Positions 19,179-27,808 of a stretch of 64,000 bases of DNA are shown here, in pieces (position 1 is the first letter of the stretch; every line of letters starts with the position of its first letter). A program made the position numbers and the translations under genes. The stretch spans positions 1,054,001-1,118,000 of the forward strand of contig NZ_CP062976.1 of the NCBI RefSeq assembly GCF_014898075.1. The letters run 5' to 3'. The notes under the pieces were generated by a model that was not told the DNA's origin, made no database searches, and saw only the letters and a program-made list of their open reading frames with translations. Origin of the DNA: Neisseria yangbaofengii (GTDB lineage Bacteria; Pseudomonadota; Gammaproteobacteria; Burkholderiales; Neisseriaceae).

Positions 19179-19205
19179 GCTTGCCGGGCATTGTGTCCGG
19201 CAAGC
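19179..19205. terminator. 9-bp hairpin after yfgM
   Basis: GCTTGCCGG (19179-19187) pairs exactly with CCGGCAAGC (19197-19205), 9-nt loop. DUS copies flank it at about 19088 and 19217-19248. No long T-run follows, so termination strength is uncertain. Confidence 0.5.
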
Positions 19206-19263
19206 CGTTATGTGTTTTCAGACGGCCTGCAAATATAGGCCGTCTGAAAAGGAAAGTGAAAAA

Positions 19264-20733
19264 ATGAAACCAACAATTGCATTGGTGGGGCGGCCGAATG
19301 TCGGCAAATCCACCTTATTCAACCGACTGACGCGCACCAAAGACGCGTTGGTACACGATCTACCCGGTTTGACGCGCGACCGTCATTATGGTCACGGCAA
19401 AGTGGGCAGTAAACCGTACTTAGTGATTGACACCGGTGGTTTCGAGCCGGTAGTCGATAGCGGTATTTTGCACGAAATGGCGCGCCAAACCCTGCAAGCG
19501 GTTGACGAAGCCGATGCGGTGGTGTTTCTGGTTGATGCCCGTACCGGTTTGACTCCGCAAGACAAAATCATTGCCGATCGCCTGCGTCAAAGCCCGCAGC
19601 CGGTTTATTTGGCCGTGAATAAAGGTGAGGGCGGCAATCAGGCGGTATTGTCTGCCGAATTCTTCGAGCTGGCCTTAGGTGAACCGTATGTGATTTCCGG
19701 TGCACATGGAGATGGCGTGTATTATCTGATGGAAGACATTCTGGCCGGGTTTCCGGAGCCTGAAGAAGAGGAAGAGGCCGCCAAGCATCCGGTTTTTGCC
19801 GTGATTGGCCGCCCGAATGTCGGAAAATCGACTTTGGTGAATGCCATTTTGGGCGAAGAACGAGTGATTGCGTTTGATATGGCCGGCACCACGCGCGACA
19901 GTATCCACATTGATTTCGAACGCGAAGGTAAACCATTCACCATCATCGATACTGCCGGCGTGCGTCGTCGCGGCAAGGTAGATGAAGCGGTGGAAAAATT
20001 TTCAGTGATTAAAGCCATGCAGGCGATTGAAGCGGCCAATGTTGCAGTATTGGTATTGGATGCGCAGCAAGACATCGCCGATCAAGATGCCACGATTGCC
20101 GGTTTTGCTTTGGAAGCAGGGCGTGCCTTGGTGGTCGCGGTGAACAAGTGGGACGGCATTAGCGAAGAGCGTCGCGAACAAGTGAAGCGCGACATCAACC
20201 GCAAATTGTATTTCTTGGATTTTGCCAAATTCCATTTTATTTCCGCTTTGAAAGAGCGCGGCATTGACGGTTTGTTCGACAGTATTCAAGCGGCTTACGA
20301 AGCGGCCATGATTAAAATGCCGACACCGAAAATCACTCGTGTGCTTCAGACGGCCGTCGAACGCCAACAGCCACCGCGTTCGGGCTTGACCCGTCCGAAA
20401 ATGCGTTATGCACATCAAGGCGGCATGAATCCGCCGGTAATTGTGGTGCACGGCAATTCGCTGCATGCGATTTCCGACAGCTACACGCGTTATCTGACGC
20501 AAACTTTCCGCAAGGCTTTCAATCTTCAAGGTACACCGTTGCGTATTCAGTATAATGTTTCAGAAAACCCTTACGAAGAAAAAGAAGATAAGCCGAAGAA
20601 AAAACCTTTACGCCGTGCGGCTTACAGCAACCGTATTGCTAAGCGTGAAGAGCGCAAAGACGAAAAAGTGCGCAATAGCGGAGGCAAAGCGAAGAAACGC
20701 CAAGTCAGCGTGAAAAAACAACACAGCAAATAA
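19264..20733 (+). CDS. ribosome assembly GTPase Der (EngA)
   Basis: A 489-residue protein with two GTPase domains in tandem. The first P-loop GRPNVGKST is at residues 9-17, the second at 182-190. NKGEGG and NKWDG supply the guanine-specificity elements, and a KH-like domain follows. It is needed for 50S subunit assembly. The C-terminal tail is very basic ([20 protein letters not shown]). The start is placed at 19264, just after a ribosome binding site GGAAAG and a DUS; 44 upstream in-frame codons are not neisserial in character. Confidence 0.96.
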   Translation: MKPTIALVGRPNVGKSTLFNRLTRTKDALVHDLPGLTRDRHYGHGKVGSKPYLVIDTGGFEPVVDSGILHEMARQTLQAVDEADAVVFLVDARTGLTPQDKIIADRLRQSPQPVYLAVNKGEGGNQAVLSAEFFELALGEPYVISGAHGDGVYYLMEDILAGFPEPEEEEEAAKHPVFAVIGRPNVGKSTLVNAILGEERVIAFDMAGTTRDSIHIDFEREGKPFTIIDTAGVRRRGKVDEAVEKFSVIKAMQAIEAANVAVLVLDAQQDIADQDATIAGFALEAGRALVVAVNKWDGISEERREQVKRDINRKLYFLDFAKFHFISALKERGIDGLFDSIQAAYEAAMIKMPTPKITRVLQTAVERQQPPRSGLTRPKMRYAHQGGMNPPVIVVHGNSLHAISDSYTRYLTQTFRKAFNLQGTPLRIQYNVSENPYEEKEDKPKKKPLRRAAYSNRIAKREERKDEKVRNSGGKAKKRQVSVKKQHSK

Positions 20734-20737
20734 AGCC

Positions 20738-20775
20738 AAACCGGAAAACGATAGCAAAATTCGTTTTCCGGTTTT
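20738..20775 (+). terminator. der terminator
   Basis: Stem AAACCGGAAAACGA pairs with TCGTTTTCCGGTTT around a short loop, followed by TTCTTT. No uptake sequences are used. Confidence 0.85.
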
Positions 20776-20961
20776 CTTTAATATGTGTTGGCTTCGCCAG
20801 TCGTCAAACATGCCGGATAGAAAATAAAATTGAAAAAGAAGAAAGAGATAAGCATGAATAGAATAAATAGTTAAACAAACCGGAGCCGAATATCAGACAA
20901 ACCAAGCAGGATAGAACAATAAACCCATGCTAAAAAGTTTGCATATTCTTACCCAAAATTG

Positions 20962-20991
20962 TTGGTAAAAATCTACATTCAAGGCTACAAT
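20962..20991 (+). promoter_or_regulatory. candidate sigma-70 promoter of hfq
   Basis: TTGGTA, 18-bp spacer, TACAAT, placed about 55 bp before the hfq start. The rest of the 313-bp gap between der and hfq (20776-20961) contains nothing I can name. Confidence 0.4.
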
Positions 20992-21046
20992 CACCCATAA
21001 AGCTATTCACGGCTTTTCTTAGAATCATAATAACGGAGTAAAGAAT

Positions 21047-21337
21047 ATGACAGCTAAAGGACAAATGTTACAAGATCCTTTTTTAAATGCGTTGCGTAAA
21101 GAGCACGTACCGGTTTCGATTTACTTGGTTAACGGCATTAAGTTGCAAGGCCAAGTCGAATCATTCGACCAATACGTTGTTTTGCTGCGTAATACTTCAG
21201 TGACTCAGATGGTTTACAAACATGCTATTTCAACAATCGTTCCTGCCCGTGCGGTAAGTTTGCAGCATGAAAACAAACCGGCTGCCCAAGCACAGGCAGC
21301 TTCGCCGGTGCAAGTGGAAACCCAGTCAGCAGAATAA
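21047..21337 (+). CDS. RNA chaperone Hfq
   Basis: A 96-residue Hfq. The Sm1 motif ([21 protein letters not shown]) and the Sm2 motif ([12 protein letters not shown]) are complete, so it should form the normal hexamer that matches small RNAs to mRNAs. The C-terminal tail of about 25 residues is Ala/Gln-rich and is probably unstructured. It is not followed by hflX or preceded by miaA, unlike in many gammaproteobacteria. Confidence 0.97.
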   Translation: MTAKGQMLQDPFLNALRKEHVPVSIYLVNGIKLQGQVESFDQYVVLLRNTSVTQMVYKHAISTIVPARAVSLQHENKPAAQAQAASPVQVETQSAE

Positions 21338-21356
21338 TGCAGGTCATTATTTTTTA

Positions 21357-21390
21357 ATACCTTACCGGTGACGGTAAGGTATTTTTATTT
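21357..21390 (+). terminator. hfq terminator
   Basis: 10-bp stem ATACCTTACC/GGTAAGGTAT with a 6-nt loop and a T-rich tail. Confidence 0.88.
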
Positions 21391-21424
21391 TCAGACGGCT
21401 TGCAAGCAATATCAAGAGAATGTC

Positions 21425-21994
21425 ATGTTGATTCAGAATATTCTTCCTTTTACCCATCAATTATTAACCCGGCATTTAAACAATGGTGACACAGCCTTAG
21501 ACGGCACGGCCGGAAATGGCCACGATACGGTTTTTTTGGCCAAAGCAGTAGGCAATCGAGGCAAAGTATGGGCGTTTGATGTGCAGCAGCAAGCCCTTGA
21601 GCAGACCAAAGCCAGATTGATGTCGGAAAACCTGCTGGACTGCGTTACTCTGGTTCATGACAGTCATCAATATATCGAACGCTATATCCGGCAGGGGGTG
21701 GATGCGGCAGTGTTCAATTTTGGCTGGTTGCCGGGTGGTGATAAAAGTATTACCACGTCAGCCGACAGCAGCCTTGCTGCGCTCAACGGCACTTTATCGC
21801 TGTTGAATCCCAACGGCATTGTGACGGCAGTGTTATACCCCGGCCATGATTCGGGCCGTGTAGAGGCTAACGCCATCGAAGCATGGGCTCAATTGTTGCC
21901 GCAGCAAGAGTTTGCCGTATTGAAATATCATTTTATCAACCGTCAAAACTATCCGCCTTATGTCTTGGCGATACAAAAGTTACGTCAAAAATGA
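21425..21994 (+). CDS. SAM-dependent methyltransferase, MnmM/YtqB-like
   Basis: A 189-residue Rossmann methyltransferase with the SAM-binding loop DGTAGNGHDT and the later FNFGWLPGGDKSI motif typical of the YtqB (rRNA_methylase, PF06962) family. Members in Gram-positive bacteria methylate nm5s2U34 in tRNA; whether this one does the same is inference. The start at 21425 is preferred: upstream in-frame codons read through a DUS and the hfq terminator. Confidence 0.78.
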   Translation: MLIQNILPFTHQLLTRHLNNGDTALDGTAGNGHDTVFLAKAVGNRGKVWAFDVQQQALEQTKARLMSENLLDCVTLVHDSHQYIERYIRQGVDAAVFNFGWLPGGDKSITTSADSSLAALNGTLSLLNPNGIVTAVLYPGHDSGRVEANAIEAWAQLLPQQEFAVLKYHFINRQNYPPYVLAIQKLRQK

Positions 21995-22043
21995 ATGTTT
22001 AGGGTAGAATGTCAGTATTCTTAGACCAACTACCATCACTACC

Positions 22044-22415
22044 ATGCAATATTTGATTGTCAAACACAGCCACATGCTTTTTGTGGCAATTACGATTTTA
22101 TTGTTTAACCTGCGTTTTTTCTTGTTGTGGAAAAATCCGCAAAAGCCTTTACCCGGCATCTTGAAAGCCTTGCCACACTTAAACGATACTATGTTATTGT
22201 TTACCGGTTTATGGCTGATGAAGCTCACCCATTTCACACCGTTTAACGCGCCTTGGTTGGCAGTAAAAATTGTTTTATTGTTGGTTTATATCGGTTTTGG
22301 CGTAGCGATGATGCGTTCTGCACCGCGCTCGAGCAAATTCTATGTAACCTATTTGTGCGCCATGGTATGTGTGGCTGCGATTGTGTACATGGCTTTATTC
22401 AAACCTTATTTCTAA
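22044..22415 (+). CDS. SirB2 family membrane protein
   Basis: A 123-residue protein with four hydrophobic segments and the SirB2 pattern (KHSHMLFVAITILLFNLRFF at the start, HLNDTMLLFTGLWL in the middle). SirB was named for an effect on Salmonella invasion genes, but its molecular role is unknown. It is followed at 13 bp by folK, with a DUS filling the gap. Confidence 0.82.
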   Translation: MQYLIVKHSHMLFVAITILLFNLRFFLLWKNPQKPLPGILKALPHLNDTMLLFTGLWLMKLTHFTPFNAPWLAVKIVLLLVYIGFGVAMMRSAPRSSKFYVTYLCAMVCVAAIVYMALFKPYF

Positions 22416-22428
22416 GGCCGTCTGAAAA

Positions 22429-22917
22429 ATGTCAAACCCAAAATCCGCCGTTATTGCCTTGGGCAGCAATCTGCAGAATCCTGTCCGGCAGATTCGTGCC
22501 GCATTGGCGGCGATTGCAGCCCATCCGCAAATTAAGCTCGAACGCACTTCTTCACTCTACATCACCGCGCCTGTCGGTTACGATGATCAGCCGGATTTTG
22601 TGAATGCCGTGTGTGCAGTATCGACCGATTTGAGCGGTGTCGATTTACTGGCAGCGCTGAATCAAATCGAAGCGGATTTCGGTCGCGAACGCACATTCCG
22701 TAATGCGCCTCGAACCTTGGATTTGGACATCATCGATTATCATCGCCAGAGCAGTGATGATCCGCATTTAACCTTGCCGCATCCGCGAGCGCATGAGCGC
22801 AGTTTCGTGATGAAGCCATTGGCCGAAATTTTACCCGATTTTGAATTGGGCCAACACGGTAAAGCTGCCGATATCGCCGTACGATTGGGAGATGATGGCA
22901 TTCGGTTATTGAGTTAA
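22429..22917 (+). CDS. HPPK, folate pathway pyrophosphokinase
   Basis: A 162-residue 6-hydroxymethyl-7,8-dihydropterin pyrophosphokinase. It has ALGSNLQNP near the start, the pterin-binding TAPVGYDDQPDFVNAV, RERTFRNAPRTLDLDIIDY with the magnesium-binding aspartates, and LPHPRAHERSFV. It passes pyrophosphate from ATP to the pterin before FolP acts. The second folate gene in the window is folB at 52980. The gap to the preceding gene is almost entirely a DUS, leaving only AAGG as a possible ribosome binding site. Confidence 0.95.
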   Translation: MSNPKSAVIALGSNLQNPVRQIRAALAAIAAHPQIKLERTSSLYITAPVGYDDQPDFVNAVCAVSTDLSGVDLLAALNQIEADFGRERTFRNAPRTLDLDIIDYHRQSSDDPHLTLPHPRAHERSFVMKPLAEILPDFELGQHGKAADIAVRLGDDGIRLLS

Positions 22918-22932
22918 GCGAATGAATAAAAT

Positions 22933-22969
22933 AGGCCGTCTGAAAAGATTCAAAATTCTTTCAGACGGC
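22933..22969. terminator. folK terminator (DUS pair)
   Basis: Imperfect extended stem of about 15 bp built on two facing DUS arms, followed by TTTG. Confidence 0.6.
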
Positions 22970-23043
22970 ATTTGATACTGTTCACCACCGCAGGGTCTGA
23001 TAAAATACGGCCTGACAATAAAAAGACATATTAGGGAATCAAC

Positions 23044-23679
23044 ATGAACTATCGTTATATTGCGGTTGAAGGAGCCATCGGTAGCGGTAAATCAGAATTG
23101 AGCCGCCGTTTGGCCGCCTATTTCAATGCGCTGCATCTGACTGAAAATGCCGACCAAAATCCCTTTTTGACGCAATTTTATGCCAATGCCAATAGTCACG
23201 GTTTGGCGACCGAACTGTTTTTCCTGATGCGCCGCGCCGAAAGCGTGGACGTGATTAATGCCGAAGAAGAAAAAGGCAGCGTGATTGTGGCCGACTTTCT
23301 GCTGGAAAAGGACCAGATTTTTGTGCCGGTGGTATTGAACGATAAAGAGCAGACCCTGTTTTGGGAATTAAAACGCCGCGCCATGCCGCAATATCCTGTG
23401 CCGGATTTGGTGGTTTACCTGCAAACCGCCGCCGATACCGACCGCAAACGCCTGCAAAAACGCGGCGATGGTGTGGTGAATCTGTTTCCGGCAGGGTATC
23501 TCAACCGCATTCATGAAGAATACAGCCGCTTTTTCCACCTTTATCAAAACGCTCCTTTGCTGATTGTGAATGCTGACGAACTGGACGTTAACGGCAATGG
23601 CGAGCATTTCGACTTGCTGCTGCGCGCCATGAGTGATTTGCAGGGTAGCCGCAATTATTTGAATTTGAGTGAAAAGTAG
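23044..23679 (+). CDS. deoxynucleoside kinase
   Basis: A 211-residue member of the deoxyadenosine/deoxyguanosine kinase family. P-loop GAIGSGKS is at residues 10-17, followed by the substrate motif ENADQNPFLTQFY and a DFLLEKD segment in place of the more usual DRS/ERS-type element. Expected to salvage purine deoxynucleosides. In betaproteobacteria this gene commonly lies next to folK, as here, although a terminator separates them. Exact nucleoside preference cannot be read from the sequence. Confidence 0.85.
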   Translation: MNYRYIAVEGAIGSGKSELSRRLAAYFNALHLTENADQNPFLTQFYANANSHGLATELFFLMRRAESVDVINAEEEKGSVIVADFLLEKDQIFVPVVLNDKEQTLFWELKRRAMPQYPVPDLVVYLQTAADTDRKRLQKRGDGVVNLFPAGYLNRIHEEYSRFFHLYQNAPLLIVNADELDVNGNGEHFDLLLRAMSDLQGSRNYLNLSEK

Positions 23680-23714
23680 CCTGATAGGCCGTCTGAATTT
23701 GAAACGGAATGAAT

Positions 23715-24155
23715 ATGCCAACATACGAATTTACCCTTCCATCCAGCAGCGGAGAAGATTTTCACTCTGCTGAGCACCTGCCTTTGATTGTGTATTTCTA
23801 CCCGAAAGACAGCACCCCCGGTTGCACCACCGAAGGCTTGGATTTCAATGCCCGCTTGGATCAATTCAAAGCATTGGGCTACACCGTGGCCGGCATTTCG
23901 CGTGACGGAGTGAAAGCACACCAAAATTTCTGCGCCAAGCAAGGCTTTCAATTCGAACTCTTGAGCGACAAAGACGAAACCGTGTGCAAAATGTTTGATG
24001 TCATCAAGCTGAAAAAACTGTACGGCAAAGAATCTTTAGGCATCGAGCGCAGCACTTTTGTGTTGAACGAGGCCGGAGAAATCGTGCACGAATGGCGCAA
24101 GGTTAAAGTGGCCGGACATGCGCAAGAAGTGTTGGAAACGGTCAGCGGGAAATAG
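23715..24155 (+). CDS. thiol peroxidase, Bcp/PrxQ type peroxiredoxin
   Basis: A 146-residue peroxiredoxin that reduces peroxides. The peroxidatic cysteine is Cys37 in DSTPGCTTEG. The resolving cysteine five residues later, as in E. coli Bcp, is absent; instead Cys73 (NFCAKQGF) lies 36 residues downstream, a spacing known from the other PrxQ subgroup, suggesting an intramolecular disulfide of that kind. The ATG at 23715 is preferred over 23709 because it leaves six bases after CGGA. Confidence 0.9.
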   Translation: MPTYEFTLPSSSGEDFHSAEHLPLIVYFYPKDSTPGCTTEGLDFNARLDQFKALGYTVAGISRDGVKAHQNFCAKQGFQFELLSDKDETVCKMFDVIKLKKLYGKESLGIERSTFVLNEAGEIVHEWRKVKVAGHAQEVLETVSGK

Positions 24156-24161
24156 CGAAAT

Positions 24162-24192
24162 AGGCCGTCTGAAAACCGTGTTCAGACGGCCT
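24162..24192. terminator. DUS terminator between PrxQ and xerD
   Basis: Perfect 12-bp DUS arms with a short loop; xerD starts 16 bp after it. Confidence 0.55.
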
Positions 24193-24208
24193 CAATCATT
24201 GAACCATC

Positions 24209-25081
24209 ATGAACAACCTAATCGACAACCTTTTAGAACATCTCTGGCTCAACCGCCGCCTAAGCCAAAACACCCTGCAAAGCTACCGTCGGGATTTGGA
24301 AAAAGTGGCTGCACGCTTGAGCCGTAAAAATCTCGACTGGCTGAATGTCGCGCGTGAAGAGTTGGCCGAAGCGGTCTACGATGCAGCGGAAAAGCCAAGC
24401 TCGCAAGCACGGGCACTTTCGGCATGCAAAAGGTTGTATGCATGGTTGGAAGAAACCGGGCAGCATCATGACAATCCCACTACTTTTTTAAAAGCACCGA
24501 AGCAGGCGCAAAAGCTGCCTAAGCTGATTACTGAAAGCCAAATCGATCGGCTCTTGAATGCACCCGATAACGGCACGCCGCACGGTTTGCGTGATAAAGC
24601 TTTGCTGGAAGTGATGTACGCCACCGGTTTGCGTGTGACGGAAGCGGTGAAATTGCAATTGGACGATATTGATTTGAGCAAAGGTTGGATTCGCACCATT
24701 GGTAAGGGCAACAAGCAGCGCATCGTGCCTTTGGGCGGTGAGGCCGTATATTGGATTGAGCGCTATTTGCAGGAAGCACGCCCGTTGTTGCTCAAAAAGA
24801 AAATGTGTGATGAATTGTTTGTGAGTCAAAAGCGGGTCGGCATTTCCCGCCAACTGGCGTGGATGATTGTCAAAGAATATGCCGAAATGGCGGGCATTAC
24901 CGCCTTAAGCCCGCATGGTTTGCGCCATGCCTTTGCCACACATTTGGTCAATCACGGCGCTGATTTGCGCGTGGTGCAAAGCTTATTGGGGCATGCCGAC
25001 ATCAGCACCACGCAAATTTACACCCACGTTGCCAGCCAACGCTTGAAAAGTGTGGTCGAGCAACATCACCCGAGAAACTGA
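24209..25081 (+). CDS. tyrosine recombinase XerD
   Basis: A 290-residue site-specific recombinase which, with XerC, resolves chromosome dimers at dif. All catalytic residues are visible: Arg142, Lys166, His236, Arg239, His262 and the nucleophile Tyr271 (STTQIYTHV). The N-terminal core-binding domain covers about residues 1-100. The sequence matches XerD better than XerC (HGLRHAFATHLVNHGADLRVVQ). No dif-like site was searched for exhaustively; none was noticed beside the gene. Confidence 0.94.
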   Translation: MNNLIDNLLEHLWLNRRLSQNTLQSYRRDLEKVAARLSRKNLDWLNVAREELAEAVYDAAEKPSSQARALSACKRLYAWLEETGQHHDNPTTFLKAPKQAQKLPKLITESQIDRLLNAPDNGTPHGLRDKALLEVMYATGLRVTEAVKLQLDDIDLSKGWIRTIGKGNKQRIVPLGGEAVYWIERYLQEARPLLLKKKMCDELFVSQKRVGISRQLAWMIVKEYAEMAGITALSPHGLRHAFATHLVNHGADLRVVQSLLGHADISTTQIYTHVASQRLKSVVEQHHPRN

Positions 25082-25133
25082 CTTTCAGACGGCCTTTTAT
25101 TACCACAGGCCGTCCGAACATAAAGAGAATACC

Positions 25134-25562
25134 ATGAAAACCAGTGCACGCAATCAATTCGCAGGCATCGTCAAAAGCATTCAAACCAGCGGTATTCACA
25201 GCCAAGTGGTGCTGACTTTGCCGGGTAATCATGAATTGGCCGCCACCATCACCAGCGAGAGCTGCGCCGAATTGGGTTTGAAAGAAGGTGGCACAGCGAT
25301 TGCTTTGATTAAATCCACCAACATCATCATCGCCACCGATTTAAACCACATCAAACTTTCCGCCCGCAATCAGTTGAAGGGTGTGATTGCGCATGTCGAA
25401 CGTGGTGCGGTCAATTCGATTATAACCTTGGATTTGGGCAGCAATATCCATATTCATGCAGGTGTCACTGTGCAGAGCACCGAACAACTTGACTTACACC
25501 CGGGGCAGTATGCCACGGCGGTGTTTAAAGCGGGTAGTGTGATTTTGGGTGTACTGGCTTAA
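25134..25562 (+). CDS. di-Mop molybdate-binding protein
   Basis: A 142-residue protein consisting of two Mop (TOBE-like) domains in tandem, each opening with SARNQ (residues 3-7 and about 73-77: SARNQFAGIV, SARNQLKGVI). This is the arrangement of ModG and similar cytoplasmic molybdate-binding proteins, which store or buffer molybdate or tungstate. No modABC genes are nearby. An altered uptake sequence (AGGCCGTCCGAA) lies 20 bp before the start. Confidence 0.85.
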   Translation: MKTSARNQFAGIVKSIQTSGIHSQVVLTLPGNHELAATITSESCAELGLKEGGTAIALIKSTNIIIATDLNHIKLSARNQLKGVIAHVERGAVNSIITLDLGSNIHIHAGVTVQSTEQLDLHPGQYATAVFKAGSVILGVLA

Positions 25563-25577
25563 TCATCTATAGACAGA

Positions 25578-25614
25578 AGCCGTCTGAAAGCAAATAGTGT
25601 TTTCAGACGGCCTT
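25578..25614 (+). terminator. di-Mop gene terminator
   Basis: Facing DUS arms (AAGCCGTCTGAAA and TTTCAGACGGCCTT) with a T-run behind. The following 180 bp up to bfd are very AT-rich. Confidence 0.7.
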
Positions 25615-25762
25615 TTTATAGGAAAAAAACAAATGGTTATTTATATTTTAGTAATTTTATCAAGATTAATAATTTAATAAAAAATTTCCAACGATTTTAT
25701 GCAAACAATGGATTGCAATAGGAACAGTTTTTATTTATATTTACGTTTAAGAATAAAATTAA

Positions 25763-25777
25763 ATCTCATTATGAGAT
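25763..25777. promoter_or_regulatory. palindrome before bfd
   Basis: ATCTCATTATGAGAT is a 6-bp inverted repeat around TTA, 18 bp before the bfd start. Position and AT-rich surroundings suggest an operator, possibly for Fur; it fits the Fur consensus only loosely. Confidence 0.35.
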
Positions 25778-25795
25778 GGAATCAGGAGCACTCAC

Positions 25796-25999
25796 ATGTT
25801 TGTATGCATTTGTAACGCCATCACCGATCGCGACATCAAAGAATCTGTTGCCTCAGGTGCCGCGACCATGAGCGATTTGCAAGACCAATTGGGTGTAGCC
25901 ACTTGCTGCGGTTGTTGCAGCGATTTGGCTGCTTCGTTCCTGAACGCCGGTACATCTGTCCAAACCACGGTGATTGCAGGCATCAACATTCAAGCCTAA
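25796..25999 (+). CDS. bacterioferritin-associated ferredoxin
   Basis: A 67-residue Bfd. The 2Fe-2S ligands follow the family spacing CxC ... CxxC: Cys4, Cys6, Cys38 and Cys41. Bfd passes electrons to bacterioferritin so that stored iron is released, and is usually induced by iron starvation. The ribosome binding site CAGGAG is eight bases before the ATG. No bacterioferritin gene is in the window. Confidence 0.95.
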   Translation: MFVCICNAITDRDIKESVASGAATMSDLQDQLGVATCCGCCSDLAASFLNAGTSVQTTVIAGINIQA

Positions 26000-26015
26000 A
26001 TTGACAGAATACATC

Positions 26016-26045
26016 AAGGCCGTCTGAAAATTTTCAGACGGCCTT
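26016..26045 (+). terminator. bfd terminator (DUS pair)
   Basis: Perfect AAGGCCGTCTGAAAA/TTTTCAGACGGCCTT palindrome with almost no loop. Confidence 0.7.
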
Positions 26046-26339
26046 TGCATTGTGTATCAGATAAACAATCAGGTAAAACACATGTAAAGCGATGTGGCTT
26101 AAGTTTACCGCTAAGCGAGAGATATTTGAAACTCATTAAAAATAAGTTGCCGATTTTTGAAAATTTGACTATTCTTGACACCTGCTTACATTTTATGGCA
26201 AAACCATCGGCATTTTCAAACAGCCCATTTTGGTTTTGGCGTAGAAAAGTAAAGCTTGGATTGGTCATGTCTGTGGCGGTTTCAAACCGGTATGGCGCAT
26301 GATGTTTGATTGTACAGATAAGAAAAACAGGTGTTACAA
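26046..26339. other. gap before brnQ
   Basis: About 290 bp without a gene I can support. It contains a TTGACT (26166) with TACATT at roughly the right distance, which may be the brnQ promoter, and a small GGTTTCAAACC hairpin. Short open frames here have no ribosome binding site. Confidence 0.4.
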
Positions 26340-27665
26340 ATGAATTCTTCAGGAAATCAAAAGGCATCGCTGTGGGCTGTCGGCCTGATGCTGTTTGCTT
26401 TGTTTTTTGGTGCCGGTAATTTGATTTTCCCTGCTTTTTTGGGACAGCAGGCCGGTGAAAATTGGTTTTCGGCCATGCTCGGTTTCTTACTGACCGGTGC
26501 CGGTTTGCCGTTATTGGGCGTGATTGCGATTGGTTATTCCAATTCGCGCGATGTGCAGGTATTGGCCTCACGCGTAACTCCTTTATACGGCATTTTATTT
26601 GCTTCGGTGCTCTATTTGGCGATTGGCCCTTTGTTTGCTACGCCGCGCACGGCAACAGTATCGTTTGAAATCGGTGTAGTGCCTTATATCAGCGAAGAAA
26701 ACAAAACGCTGGGCTTGGCATTATTCAGTTTGTTCTTTTTCGGTGTGGCTTACTGGCTGTCGCTGTCACCGGGTAAACTGGTGGGCCGTATCGGTAAAAT
26801 TTTGACGCCTGTGTTATTGGTGACGATTGCCATTTTGATGGGCTATGCCGCAATGAATCCGATGGGGGCATTGGCTGCACCGCAAGGTGATTTTGCCGTT
26901 CGTCCGTTTACCAAAGGTATTTTGGAAGGCTACGGCACCATGGATGCGCTGGCCTCATTGGTATTCGCCATCATCGTAATTGATGCCGTGCGCGCCATGG
27001 GCGTGGACAACCGCGCGGGACTGTTGCGTACTACTACCATTGCCGGTGTGGTAGCCGCTGCTTGCTTGGCGGTGGTTTACTTGATGATCGGCTACATGGG
27101 CGCGACCAGTGTGGCCGGTTTGGGCATGCAGGAAAATGGCGCGGCAGTATTGTCGAAAACCGCGCAATACTACTTTGGCAACGGTGGCAATATTTTGCTG
27201 AGCGTGATTGTATTTTTGGCGTGTTTGAGTACCGCAATCGGTTTGATTGTAGCCAATGCCGAATTCTTCAACCGCTTGTGCCCGGGCATTTCTTACAAAA
27301 CGTTTGTGACCATTTTTACTTTGGTGTCGATGGGTTTTGCCAACAAAGGTTTGGCCGGTATCATCAGCTTCTCGATTCCGGTGTTGATGCTGCTGTATCC
27401 GCTGACCGTGGTGATTATTTTGCTGGCGTTCTTGCATAACCTGTTTGGCGGTGGCCGCATTGTGTATATCTGTACCATTTTCTTCACCTTGATTGTCGGT
27501 GTGCTGGATGCGTACAAAGCTGCATTCGGTTTCAGCGATGAAACAGCTGCTGCGATTAACAACACTTTGCCGCTGTACGATATCGGCTTGGGCTGGGTAG
27601 TGCCTGCGGTGGTCGGTTTTATTTTAGGCTGTATCTTGAACGCAGTATTTAAAAAGAAAGCTTAA
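26340..27665 (+). CDS. branched-chain amino acid transporter BrnQ
   Basis: A 441-residue LIVCS-family carrier with about 12 membrane spans. The N-terminal FALFFGAGNLIFPAFLGQQAG is diagnostic, and PLFATPRTATVSFEIG follows. It would import leucine, isoleucine and valine with sodium or protons. An in-frame GTG at 26331 is an alternative start nine bases earlier. It is monocistronic, closed by an inverted DUS pair. Confidence 0.94.
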   Translation: MNSSGNQKASLWAVGLMLFALFFGAGNLIFPAFLGQQAGENWFSAMLGFLLTGAGLPLLGVIAIGYSNSRDVQVLASRVTPLYGILFASVLYLAIGPLFATPRTATVSFEIGVVPYISEENKTLGLALFSLFFFGVAYWLSLSPGKLVGRIGKILTPVLLVTIAILMGYAAMNPMGALAAPQGDFAVRPFTKGILEGYGTMDALASLVFAIIVIDAVRAMGVDNRAGLLRTTTIAGVVAAACLAVVYLMIGYMGATSVAGLGMQENGAAVLSKTAQYYFGNGGNILLSVIVFLACLSTAIGLIVANAEFFNRLCPGISYKTFVTIFTLVSMGFANKGLAGIISFSIPVLMLLYPLTVVIILLAFLHNLFGGGRIVYICTIFFTLIVGVLDAYKAAFGFSDETAAAINNTLPLYDIGLGWVVPAVVGFILGCILNAVFKKKA

Positions 27666-27691
27666 TCTGTTTGCTAAATAAGCAGAATAAT

Positions 27692-27738
27692 GGCCGTCTG
27701 AAAAAAGATAAACGAAATCTTTTTCAGACGGCCTTTTT
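27692..27738 (+). terminator. brnQ terminator
   Basis: Stem GGCCGTCTGAAAAA.AGAT with ATCTTTTTCAGACGGCC (about 17 bp, interrupted) followed by five T. Confidence 0.75.
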
Positions 27739-27808
27739 GCCGGCATTCTGTTTTACAATAGCGATTCGCTCGTTTAACAGCATTTGATTCAGCATACTTG
27801 GATTGGTT

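Noticed and set aside
20776-20961. Small RNA gene between der and hfq
   Set aside because: No hairpin with T-run or conserved sequence was seen; only the hfq promoter can be suggested.
26045-26302. 85-codon plus-strand frame after bfd
   Set aside because: Starts at TTG inside a terminator, has no ribosome binding site, and resembles nothing known.
26014-26571. Minus-strand frame of about 185 codons before brnQ
   Set aside because: It runs through a DUS pair and the 5' end of brnQ antisense; composition is Arg/His/Asn-rich and no family is visible.
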